DNA from: Microlunatus phosphovorus NM-1
GTDB lineage: Bacteria > Actinomycetota > Actinomycetes > Propionibacteriales > Propionibacteriaceae
DNA: 64,000 bases
NCBI RefSeq assembly: GCF_000270245.1
Contig: NC_015635.1
Coordinates: 62,001 to 126,000 of the forward strand
Direction of reading: 5' to 3'
The translations under genes and the position numbers were made by a program. Below the pieces are notes generated by a model. That model did no database searches. It was not told the DNA's origin and worked only from the letters and a program-made list of their open reading frames with translations. This document shows, one piece after another, positions 15,914-23,676 of this stretch (within the stretch, counting starts at the first letter, position 1; each line of letters starts with the position of its first letter).

Positions 15914-17077
15914 TCAGCCCCTGCCCGAGACGGCCAGCTCGTCTGCCAGCTCATCGAACAGCCGGTTCAGCCGCGGATCCTCGACCCCGGCATCGGCGCA
16001 GTAGTCGCTGAAGAGCTGGGCAGGCGTGCGGACCAGCCGGTCATGGCGCGGCGGCCGGTGCGGGTTGACCGAGAACTGCGGATCGATCCTGATCTCCAAG
16101 GCGTTCGGCAGCTGCTCCAGCACCTGCTCCCGCAGACCGGCGTACGCGGGCTGAGTCACCCTCAGGCGCAGGAAGTCGTCGCCGTAGGAGTCAGGGTCGG
16201 CGAGCAACTGATCGACGGTGCCGGTGATGGTGCGCAGCCGTCGGCCGCTGCTGACGGGCAGATCGGTGACCCGAGCCGGCCGATCGGGTGCGACTTCGAC
16301 CAGACAGACGACGTTCGTGTTGTCCTGCTCGCCGAAGTCGATGGCCAGTGGCGCACCGGAGTAGTGCACCGGCGCGGCCGCGGGCAGTCTTTGGCGACGA
16401 TGCAGATGCCCCAGGGCGACATAGTGGGCGTCGAGCGGAAAGATCCCCGCCGGGACGCTGTATTCCATGATCGACTGCGCCTCCCGCTCGCCGCCGCCCA
16501 TCGTGCCGCCGATGCAGGTGAGGTGGGCCATCACCAGGTTGACCGACTGGTTGCCGAACGGCGCGGTCAGGTTGGCCAGCACATCGCGGACGTGCTGGTC
16601 GTAGGCGCCGACGTTCTCGGCGGGGGTGTTGGTGAGCACTTGCGCGGCCCGGACGGCATAGCGCTGGGACAGAAAGGGCAGGGTCGCAACGACTGCCTGC
16701 TCGCCGGTCGATCGGGCGGTGAGGCGACAGACGCCGCCCTTGTCCGCGGGTCGGACGTTGCCGATCAGCTGGATGCCGACCTGGCCCATCAGCGGTCGAT
16801 AGGCCTCGAACGTCGGTCCATGATCGTGATTGCCGGCAATCGCGACCACGTCGATGCCTGCTCGGGCCAGCTGCAGGAGAGTCCGGACCACCAGCTGCTG
16901 GGTCTCGGCGGTCGGGGCGACGTTCTCGTAGACGTCGCCGGCGATCAGCACCGCGTCGACCTCGTGGTCGATCGCCAGCGCAACGATCTCGGCGAGGACT
17001 GCCCGCTGCTCATCCAGCCGTGACCGGCCCTTCAACGTCTTGCCGACGTGCCAGTCGGAGGTGTGCAACAGCTTCAT
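15914..17077 (-). CDS. sbcD: Exonuclease subunit SbcD (Mre11-like)
   Basis: 387 aa. Metallophosphoesterase motifs in order: SDWH (D8, H10), AGDVYE (D48), AGNHDH (N83, H84, D85), and later LGHLHRRQ. This is the manganese-dependent nuclease subunit that pairs with SbcC. The ORF starts directly with the conserved MKLLHTSDWHVG. The C-terminal 120 residues correspond to the capping and SbcC-binding region. It lies between the HerA-like gene (97 bp upstream, with a tandem repeat in the gap) and sbcC (2 bp downstream). Confidence 0.95.
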   Translation of the reverse strand: MKLLHTSDWHVGKTLKGRSRLDEQRAVLAEIVALAIDHEVDAVLIAGDVYENVAPTAETQQLVVRTLLQLARAGIDVVAIAGNHDHGPTFEAYRPLMGQVGIQLIGNVRPADKGGVCRLTARSTGEQAVVATLPFLSQRYAVRAAQVLTNTPAENVGAYDQHVRDVLANLTAPFGNQSVNLVMAHLTCIGGTMGGGEREAQSIMEYSVPAGIFPLDAHYVALGHLHRRQRLPAAAPVHYSGAPLAIDFGEQDNTNVVCLVEVAPDRPARVTDLPVSSGRRLRTITGTVDQLLADPDSYGDDFLRLRVTQPAYAGLREQVLEQLPNALEIRIDPQFSVNPHRPPRHDRLVRTPAQLFSDYCADAGVEDPRLNRLFDELADELAVSGRG

Positions 17078-17106
17078 GGTCGATTTCCTGGATCAGATCA
17101 ACGGGG

Positions 17107-17174
17107 TGGGTCGGTGGGGGAGATTGGCGGGCTGGGTCGGTGGGGGAGATCAGCGGGCTGGGTCGGTGGGAGAT
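17107..17174. repeat. Three tandem copies of a 26-bp unit between herA-like gene and sbcD
   Basis: TGGGTCGGTGGGGGAGAT occurs at 17107-17124 and 17133-17150, and a 2-base-shorter copy at 17159-17174. The period is 26 bp. The last copy touches the HerA stop codon. On the transcribed strand it is C-rich. Confidence 0.8.
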
Positions 17175-18976
17175 CAGAAGGGTGGCGGGGGTTCGATGCC
17201 GAGATCGTCGAAGTCGAAGTCATCCACCGGAGGCAATCGTCGGAACGCGTCTCGCGTCGTTGTCTCGCGTTCCTGCTCGGGCGCCGTGGCGCACTCGCTC
17301 AGCCGAGTCGCCCAAGCCGGGAAGGGAAACTCGACGGCCAGCGGCACCGGGATCTCCGGCTGGGAGACGAACATCGCTCCGGGTTTGGCCAAGGTCGCTC
17401 GCTGCCGTTGCGACGCCGGCAGGAACCCGTACTCGGGTCGTCCCGCCTCCGCGGGATCCAGCCGGCCGACGATCTTGATCGAGGAGTTGGACACGATCCG
17501 GCGCTCCACCTCGCTGGCGGTCTGCTGGGCGCCGATCAAGATGATGCCGAGCGAGCGGCCGCGCTCGGCGATGTCGAGCAGCAGGTCCTTGATCGGCGAG
17601 CTGCCCTCGCGGGGTGCGTACTTGTTGAGTTCGTCGATCATGGTGAACAACAGCCCGCCGGGCCCGGCCTTCTCCTTGCGCGCGGTCTCGGTGGCGATGG
17701 TGACACCCACGACGAAGCGCTGTGCGCGCTCGGGGAGTGTGTTCAGGTCGATCACGGTGACCTGCTGGTCCGTGGTGTCGATGGTGCGCCGGGAGGTCGC
17801 GGTCAGGTCCCCGCGCAGGATCGGCGTGAGCGGCCGGACGGAGGAGCGGAGCCGTCGCAGGAACGCATTGATCGTGCCCTGTCCGGTGATTCGGCCGGCC
17901 CAGTCGGCTTGGGTGGCGTCGTCATTCAGCAGGTCGTCGATCAGGTCCACCAGCTCCGGCCAGGTCCGCGCCAGCCGACCGTTGATCGCGACCGCGCCAT
18001 CCGGTCCCGCCGGCTGAGCCTCGTATTTCAACCGGGTGGTGACCTGGTGGACCACCATCGTGTACTGGTTGCGCTCGTCCTCCACGTCGGCGAACACGTA
18101 CGGCAACAGTTCGCCGGCACAGAACTCGGCGAGCGTCCACCAGAACGCGCTGACCCCGGCAGTCCGGCCGACCACGTTGGGCCGGCCGGTCTGGTCGCCG
18201 GGCAATGGTGGGGCGAAGAAGCCGACCGAGGAGAACGGGCTGGCGGGCAGTCCGAGCGCTGCGTACGCGGCTCGCAGGTCATCGTCGAGCTTGATGTTCG
18301 GCCGGTCGAGGAATAGCAGATCCTCGCCCTTGACGGAGAAGATCAGGGCCCGGGTGCTGAGCTGGCGTTTGCCCAGCACTCCGGAGGTGAACAGTGAATG
18401 CAGCAGGAACAGCGCGAAGCTGGTCTTGGTGGCGACTCCCGAGATGCCGGAGATCGAGACGTGGGCGCCGCGGGTGCCGTCCAGGAACTCCAGGTTGGCG
18501 AAGATCGGTTCGCCGTCGCGACCCATGCCGATCGGCACCTTGGTCGCCATCTGATCGAAATAGAGCGCCTTCTCCCGCTCGGCACCGGTGGCGCGACTGG
18601 CAGGGGTGCCCGGCAACGGCGGGATGTAGCACTCCGGGTCGACCCGGGTGGTGGTGACCTCAGCCAGTTCTTGGACGTGGGCGGGGAGCACGCCGTCGGC
18701 GATCAGGAAGGTGTCGGAGCCGAACGAGGCACCCTCGTGCCGGGCCCGGACCTGGGTCACCACGCCGGCCGTGCTGACGGGGCCGATTCCCGGCACGTCG
18801 CGGACCGTCAACACCACGTCGTCCAATTGGAGGTAGGCCTCAGGCTCGATCGCCACCCGGAAGGCCAGCGGCGTCGAGTCCTCGGTGCCGGCGACCAGGC
18901 CGACCGGTGGCTGACGTCCGCGCCCGCTTGCCGATCTGCTCGACCGGTTGCCGATCGGGGGAACCTCGGTGCTCAC
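17174..18976 (-). CDS. HerA-like DNA translocase ATPase (DUF87/FtsK-HerA fold)
   Basis: 600 aa. An N-terminal beta-barrel (HAS-barrel-like) region is followed by a RecA-type ATPase. The P-loop is unusual: SGISGVATKTS (about residues 176-186) lacks the usual GK[ST] glycine. The Walker B-like segment LLFTMIDELNKYAP carries D448-E449, and IILIGAQQTASEVERRI resembles the sensor and arginine-finger region. HerA is known as a hexameric translocase that acts with NurA and Mre11-Rad50. GTG 18976 was chosen because AGGGGG lies upstream and the 25 residues before it look non-native; the open frame reaches 19051. First gene of the herA-sbcD-sbcC-nurA run. Confidence 0.75.
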   Translation of the reverse strand: MSTEVPPIGNRSSRSASGRGRQPPVGLVAGTEDSTPLAFRVAIEPEAYLQLDDVVLTVRDVPGIGPVSTAGVVTQVRARHEGASFGSDTFLIADGVLPAHVQELAEVTTTRVDPECYIPPLPGTPASRATGAEREKALYFDQMATKVPIGMGRDGEPIFANLEFLDGTRGAHVSISGISGVATKTSFALFLLHSLFTSGVLGKRQLSTRALIFSVKGEDLLFLDRPNIKLDDDLRAAYAALGLPASPFSSVGFFAPPLPGDQTGRPNVVGRTAGVSAFWWTLAEFCAGELLPYVFADVEDERNQYTMVVHQVTTRLKYEAQPAGPDGAVAINGRLARTWPELVDLIDDLLNDDATQADWAGRITGQGTINAFLRRLRSSVRPLTPILRGDLTATSRRTIDTTDQQVTVIDLNTLPERAQRFVVGVTIATETARKEKAGPGGLLFTMIDELNKYAPREGSSPIKDLLLDIAERGRSLGIILIGAQQTASEVERRIVSNSSIKIVGRLDPAEAGRPEYGFLPASQRQRATLAKPGAMFVSQPEIPVPLAVEFPFPAWATRLSECATAPEQERETTTRDAFRRLPPVDDFDFDDLGIEPPPPF

Positions 18977-19051
18977 TGCCGCGCACCCCCTGCTTTTGAT
19001 CTCACTGGACCTGACCTCATTCGATGCCGACCTCGCTGCCCTGGTGCTCAT

Positions 19052-19305
19052 GCCGCGTTGCGAACACTACGGCTGACCTCAGACAAAAAGTTCATAGGCC
19101 GGACCACCGTGCGAGCCAGGTATCTGGTCGGGCCGACTCAGGCCGCCTTCGCCCGGCACCCCGAGTCCCCACTTCGCACCAACTGGATCAACCGCGCACC
19201 ATGTCTACCGGGTGCGCAGTCGCAGCAGCTGGTGCGAAGTCGGGTTGGGCCCACCGCAAATGGTGCGAAGTCGGGTCGAGCGGGCTTCGGTGATCAGGAA
19301 GGCGC
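19052..19305. repeat. Gene-free spacer with three copies of TGGTGCGAAGT
   Basis: About 250 bp without a credible ORF. The 11-mer TGGTGCGAAGT occurs at 19230-19240 and 19261-19271 and, inverted, at 19171-19181. A 3' neighbour of the forward copies, CGGGT, is also shared. It may be a degraded mobile-element end or an operator cluster; no promoter was assigned. Confidence 0.4.
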
Positions 19306-19307
19306 GG

Positions 19308-19480
19308 CAAGCCAGGACCGGATCTCGGCGTCCTGCTCGCCCAATCCTGGTGGCGATCTTCCGGGATCCGGATGGCAATGAGATCGGCGTGGGCGTCGCC
19401 TCCGGGTGATCCCGTCTGGCTCATCGACCTCGGGTGCGGGCCACGCGGATCGCGTACGCCAGACTCGTCCCGACCGCGAT
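19308..19480. pseudogene. Mosaic of three gene 3'-end fragments
   Basis: 19310-19355 (minus) matches the 3' end of the CaiB/BaiF gene at 26954-26999 at 41 of 46 bases and still encodes LGEQDAEIRSWL. 19353-19411 (plus) matches 28470-28528, the 3' end of the VOC gene, at 58 of 59 bases including its stop codon. 19434-19480 (minus) matches 33685-33731, the 3' end of the small membrane-protein gene, at about 42 of 47 bases. Order and orientation are the same as at 26.9-33.7 kb. None of the pieces has a 5' half, so this is a scar and not a set of functional genes. Confidence 0.8.
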
Positions 19481-19527
19481 CACCAGCACCAGCCAGCCAT
19501 TTGGTCCGGCAGGGCCGGCCAACGCCG

Positions 19528-20844
19528 TCAGGCGGTCAAGGCACCGATCGGAATGATGTGGACTCCGGAAGGAAGGGTGTAGCCATACTCGGTTCCCGTG
19601 ATGATGGCAAGGAACCGCGGGCGGCCGACACGGTCGGTATCGACGCGTTCGTCCCGTAGCTTCAGCAGGTTCGCTTCGGCCTCCGGGATGTGTCTGGTGC
19701 CGAGCTTGACCTCGACCGCGGCCCACTCGCCCTCGACGAATTCCAAGATGGCGTCAATTTCGAGCCCGGTATCGTCCCGGTAGTGGAAAATGTGGCCACC
19801 GGCCGTGTCGAGGTAGGCGTGGAGGTCGCGGATCACCATCGATTCGAAGACCTGGCCAAAGTACTCAGGATCGTTGGCGAGTCTTTGTGGGGACAATTGA
19901 AGCGCCGCGCACGCTAGTGCCGGGTCGCTGAGATGGAGTTTCGGGCGGCTGCGCAAGCGGGATCGCGACCGTAGGCTGACGCTCCAAGCGGGCTGTTCCT
20001 CGAAGATGAAGATCGAGGCGAGCGCGTCCAGGTAGGTTCGGACGGTGTCCCGGTCGATCGAACGCCCATCGGCGGCGACGTCCGCGGTCAGATTCGCGAC
20101 ATTGGCCTCAGTCGCCACATTGCGCGCAAGGCTGGCCAGCAGGCGACGAACGCGAACCGGGTCATGTCGCACTCCTGTCGCAAGACGCAGATCGGTGGAG
20201 GTGATGTCGTTGCAGTACGAGGCATTGAACTCGACGGCGTCCGCGACGCTGGAGTGCACCAAGGCGGGCCAGCCGCCACGTACCGCTTCGGCGGCCAGGT
20301 CGCGATAGCCGAGAGGGCTTCGCACCCCGCTCAAGTGGTCGTGATCGTTCAACTCGTGGAGGGATACCTCGGCCGAAGAGCGCTGACTTTCACTGAGAGA
20401 CATGGTGCGCATGCGGATCCGTCCGAATCTGCCGGCGCCTGAGTGGCGGCGGATGTCGTCGGGTGGAGCGGCCGAGCCGGACAGGATGAACTGCCCAGAC
20501 AGCCCTCGGCTGTCGATCTCGTGGCGGATGACGTTCCACAGCGTGGGGGAAAGTTGCCACTCGTCGATGAGTCGAGGTGTCGCGCCCTGGAGCAAGCCGA
20601 CTGGGTCCAGCTCGGCCAGCTCGACAGCTGATGGCGAGGAGTCCAGCCGAAGCGAACTGTTCGCATGCTGAAGACCCGTCGAGGTTTTTCCGCAGGCACG
20701 CGGGCCCTCCAGCACTACCCCACCCATCGCTGCGAGGAGCCGGCCAAGCCGAGTGTCGATCATCCGATCCAAGTAGCGCACGAGCCAGAATACCGCACTC
20801 TGCGACGACTTTGACAGGCGATCTGCGGTAGGTTTGTTCGGCAT
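19528..20844 (-). CDS. AAA ATPase with DUF4143 / PD-(D/E)XK-like C-terminus
   Basis: 438 aa. Walker A VVLEGPRACGKTST lies near residue 45, LIDEWQ is Walker B, and the C-terminal DUF4143 region ends with the nuclease-like pattern GLEIDAILE...AAVEVKLG. These ATPases are widespread, often sporadic and horizontally moved; many are annotated only as ATP-binding protein DUF4143, and some have been linked to toxin-like or defence roles without a settled function. The start is uncertain: ATG 20844 is used, with no clear ribosome-binding site; an internal GTG just before RYLDRMIDTRLGRLL is possible. A 16-bp palindrome lies about 20 bp upstream. The GC content is somewhat lower than that of its neighbours. 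Confidence 0.82.
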   Translation of the reverse strand: MPNKPTADRLSKSSQSAVFWLVRYLDRMIDTRLGRLLAAMGGVVLEGPRACGKTSTGLQHANSSLRLDSSPSAVELAELDPVGLLQGATPRLIDEWQLSPTLWNVIRHEIDSRGLSGQFILSGSAAPPDDIRRHSGAGRFGRIRMRTMSLSESQRSSAEVSLHELNDHDHLSGVRSPLGYRDLAAEAVRGGWPALVHSSVADAVEFNASYCNDITSTDLRLATGVRHDPVRVRRLLASLARNVATEANVANLTADVAADGRSIDRDTVRTYLDALASIFIFEEQPAWSVSLRSRSRLRSRPKLHLSDPALACAALQLSPQRLANDPEYFGQVFESMVIRDLHAYLDTAGGHIFHYRDDTGLEIDAILEFVEGEWAAVEVKLGTRHIPEAEANLLKLRDERVDTDRVGRPRFLAIITGTEYGYTLPSGVHIIPIGALTA

Positions 20845-20862
20845 TATGCGCCGATTCTGGTC

Positions 20863-20878
20863 GGTATCGTGCGATACC
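20863..20878. promoter_or_regulatory. Palindromic operator candidate before the DUF4143 ATPase gene
   Basis: GGTATCG/CGATACC, arms 20863-20869 and 20872-20878, perfect 7-bp arms with a 2-base centre. It sits 19 bases before ATG 20844, where a repressor would block transcription. Confidence 0.45.
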
Positions 20879-21109
20879 TGCGATGCTGGTGAGGTCGGAC
20901 AAAACGAGCCCAGTGTCAGCGCGACTGCCAGCGGACGCGTCAGGTCTGTGGCGGGTTCGCATGAAGGCGGTCCGACACCGTTCCATCCCACGTGGCCAGT
21001 CTGTCGATTTACGGAAGCCGACGTGGGTCGGGAAACGACGCAATCCGCGGCCATCCCAATGCCCGCGAAGTCGGATCAAGCGATTCGGCGATCAGACCGT
21101 GGCCGGGAG
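20879..21109. other. Gene-free spacer
   Basis: No supported gene or clear signal between the DUF4143 gene and the response-regulator stop. The open frames in both directions here look like random high-GC readings. Confidence 0.4.
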
Positions 21110-21760
21110 TCAGGTGCCCGAGCGTAGGTAGTGCAGGACGGCGAGCACACGCCGGTGGTCGTCGGGCGATTCCTCCAGATCGAGCCGCTGCAAGATCCGG
21201 CGGATGTGGGCCTCCAGGGTCTTGATGCTCAGACCGAGGCGGGCCGCGATTGCGGCGTTGGAGCGCCCCTCAGCCATCAGCGCCAGCACGTCGAGCTCGC
21301 GGGCGGTGAGGCGGTCCAGCGGACCGGACTCGCGCGGCCGGTGGATGAGCCGTTCGATCAGACTCGGATCTATGACGCATTCACCGGCCATCACCCGGGT
21401 CAAGGCTTCCAGCAGGACGCTGGAGTCGTCGATCCGGTCCTTCAGCAGGTATCCGAGATGGTCGGGCGTGTCCCGGATCAGGCGAACGGCCCACTCGCTG
21501 TCGACATATTGGGAGAGCACCAGCACACCGACGTGGGGGTGCGCATGCCTAAGTTGATGGGCGGCTCGGATCCCCTCGTCGCTGTAGTCCGGCGGCATCT
21601 TGATATCGACGATGACCGCGTCCGGGCGGTTCAGGGCAACTTCCCGACACAATTGTGACGCGTCTGCCGCAGTGGCAGCGACCTCCGCTCCGGCTCGGCC
21701 GAGCAGGCGGGCGAGACCTTCCCGAATGAGCAGCGAATCGTCGGCGATGATGAGCCTCAT
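21110..21760 (-). CDS. NarL/FixJ-type response regulator
   Basis: 216 aa. Receiver domain 1-120 with acidic pair D7-D8, phosphoacceptor D52 (VIVDIKMP) and conserved K near 107 (YLLKDR); C-terminal LuxR-type helix-turn-helix (LTARELDVLALMAEGRSNAAIAARL... TLEAHIRRILQRL). Its ATG overlaps the stop of the upstream kinase gene by 4 bases, so the two are translationally coupled. It is the DNA-binding output of the signalling locus at 21.1-26.9 kb. Confidence 0.92.
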   Translation of the reverse strand: MRLIIADDSLLIREGLARLLGRAGAEVAATAADASQLCREVALNRPDAVIVDIKMPPDYSDEGIRAAHQLRHAHPHVGVLVLSQYVDSEWAVRLIRDTPDHLGYLLKDRIDDSSVLLEALTRVMAGECVIDPSLIERLIHRPRESGPLDRLTARELDVLALMAEGRSNAAIAARLGLSIKTLEAHIRRILQRLDLEESPDDHRRVLAVLHYLRSGT

Positions 21761-23274
21761 GACGCCTCCCCGAGCGGGATCCGGGCCGCCAGCACGGTGC
21801 CTGTCGGGTGCTGGCCGTCTATCGTCGGCGTGCCACTGATCGTCAAGGTGCCACCGAGCGCTTCCACACGGTCGCGAAGTCCCCGCAGGCCAAGCCCCTC
21901 CGGATCGGCCCCGCCACGACCGTCGTCGCTGATCCGCGCGACAACCTGAGTCTCGTCGGCGGTGATATCAACCGAGGCAGCACCGGCATGGGCATGTTTC
22001 GTCACATTCACCAGCGCCTCGGCGCAGATGAAGTGGACCGCGCTCTCCACGGCTGGGGGCAGCCGCATCGATGTGACCTGTAGGGAAACCTGGATCGAAC
22101 TCGTACGGGCTACCAGTTCGGGAATCGCGGCGGCCAGTCCACCCGACTCCAACACTGCTGGCCGGATGCCCTCGGCGAGGGTCACCAGGTCGGCCCCCAC
22201 GAGCGACACCTCGGCCTGGGCTTCCTGGATCCTGGCCTGTACGTCTGGCCCGGCCTGAGTCTCCGCCTGCTCCAAGAGGCGGGCGAGTTCGCTGAGCCGG
22301 CGCTCCGGACCCTCGGCCAGCTCGGTTTCCCACCGCCGTTGCTCCGCATCGGAAGCTTCGACCAGGCGGCGGCGCGCTCGGTTGAGCTCGACCATATTGG
22401 CCCGTACGTTCGCACGGAGCCGGGTGTTCCCAATCGCGATCCGGAGTGCGGCGGTCACGTCAGTGATCAGCTGTGGGTCGGGCGAGGCTGCGGCATCACG
22501 TACCAGGATTGCCGCTCGTACCCCGCCGTCGTCGATCCTGACGACAATTCGATGCGGGTCATCGGCCGGCGGGTCGAACGGTGCGCCACGGTCATCCAGA
22601 TAGCGACCCTGCTCGGGAAACCAGAATCCGATCGTCGCGGTCGGATCTCCCAGCGTGCGCCGGATCGCCAAGGTCAGATTCCCGGCATCCGTGCGGCATC
22701 CAAGCTGGGTGACGAAGTCGGCCACCGTCGCTTCCGTCCACCGACCCCACAGCAGATCGCTCGTGAGCACGAGCGCGACGACACAGATGGCAAGGTCGTA
22801 CACCAGCGCCACCAAACGATCGCTCTGCCACAGCAGCAGTTGGTTGGCGGCGCTGAGGGCCAGCACAGATGCGAAGGTGAGAGCTGCCCCGAGCGCCGGG
22901 CCGCCGGCTTTGCGAGCCGGGCCGGACGTGCGGGCATAGATGTCGGCGGCGGCTGCCGCGACCAGGGCGGCCATCCCCAGCGTTACCCACGGATTCGAGG
23001 CGGTGGCTTCAACGATCGAGACCAGGTAGGCGCCGAGCACCGTGACCACCGCCAGCGGACGGCGGATCCGGCCGGTCGGGTAGGAGATATGCACCTGGAT
23101 CAGTGGTCCGCGATGGAGGAAGAGGGCGACACTCCAGATGCTGCCGAGGAACCAGCAGCCACAGCCGAGCAGCAGCAGCGGGCCAACCAGGCTCCGTCGA
23201 CGACGCAGGATCAGCACCAATCCGCAGCCGCCGAGGATGACGCCGACCGCCGGATCGACAAAGCTCAGCGGCAT
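21757..23274 (-). CDS. Sensor kinase lacking the phosphoacceptor histidine
   Basis: 505 aa. Several N-terminal membrane segments (residues 1-190), a GAF-like linker, a HisKA_3-like helix and an HATPase_c domain. In the dimerisation helix the usual ELHDG is ELAEG, so the phosphorylatable His is A320. The ATP-binding part looks intact: EALVNVTKHA (N box), ISDDGRGGAD (G1), GLGLRGLRDRVEALGG (G2). AGGTGATC precedes ATG 23274. It starts 4 bp after the receiver gene and overlaps the LuxR-type regulator. As it stands it can bind ATP but cannot autophosphorylate at the normal site; it may phosphorylate a partner. Confidence 0.88.
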   Translation of the reverse strand: MPLSFVDPAVGVILGGCGLVLILRRRRSLVGPLLLLGCGCWFLGSIWSVALFLHRGPLIQVHISYPTGRIRRPLAVVTVLGAYLVSIVEATASNPWVTLGMAALVAAAAADIYARTSGPARKAGGPALGAALTFASVLALSAANQLLLWQSDRLVALVYDLAICVVALVLTSDLLWGRWTEATVADFVTQLGCRTDAGNLTLAIRRTLGDPTATIGFWFPEQGRYLDDRGAPFDPPADDPHRIVVRIDDGGVRAAILVRDAAASPDPQLITDVTAALRIAIGNTRLRANVRANMVELNRARRRLVEASDAEQRRWETELAEGPERRLSELARLLEQAETQAGPDVQARIQEAQAEVSLVGADLVTLAEGIRPAVLESGGLAAAIPELVARTSSIQVSLQVTSMRLPPAVESAVHFICAEALVNVTKHAHAGAASVDITADETQVVARISDDGRGGADPEGLGLRGLRDRVEALGGTLTISGTPTIDGQHPTGTVLAARIPLGEAS

Positions 23275-23278
23275 GGGA

Positions 23279-23647
23279 TCACCTGGCCAGAGCGAGCAGG
23301 GTGGCGGCAGACAACTCGTCCTTGGGTAGGAAGCCGCATGCTGGGCTCGCGCTCAGCCGAGTTCTGTACGACGAAGGGCCACGGCTGGAGATGAGCACGA
23401 CGGCCGGCGGGTTGCTCCCGTCGCTCATGATCGACTCGCAGACCGCGAACCCGTCGAGGTCGGGCAGGACGATATCGAGCAGCACGATGTCGGGATGCAG
23501 CCGCGTGGTGGCGCGGATGGCGTCGGCGCCGTTGTCGGCCTCGCCCACCACGTCGAGACGTCCGTCCGACTCCAGGAGGGCCCGCGCTGCTACACGGAAG
23601 CCAGCATGATCATCGACGATCAGCACGGTGCGTCGCACGAACACCAT
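23279..23647 (-). CDS. Stand-alone receiver domain protein
   Basis: 122 aa, receiver only with no output domain. The acidic pair is D12-D13, the phosphoacceptor is D58 (VLLDIVLP), and a late Lys in FLPKDE is conserved. Such single-domain receivers usually serve as phosphate carriers or sinks, or act by protein contact. It sits between the TRAP-type lipoprotein gene (29 bp upstream) and the His-less kinase (4 bp downstream), all on one strand, which suggests a phosphorelay. Confidence 0.88.
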   Translation of the reverse strand: MVFVRRTVLIVDDHAGFRVAARALLESDGRLDVVGEADNGADAIRATTRLHPDIVLLDIVLPDLDGFAVCESIMSDGSNPPAVVLISSRGPSSYRTRLSASPACGFLPKDELSAATLLALAR

Positions 23648-23676
23648 TGTCGTCCTCGATCACCCGGACGCTGTGA

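Noticed and set aside
17107-17174. 26-bp tandem repeats considered as CRISPR
   Set aside because: The units abut without unique spacers and no cas genes are present.
19052-19305. The three TGGTGCGAAGT copies as transposon ends
   Set aside because: No transposase fragment and no consistent flanking duplications; left as a repeat only.
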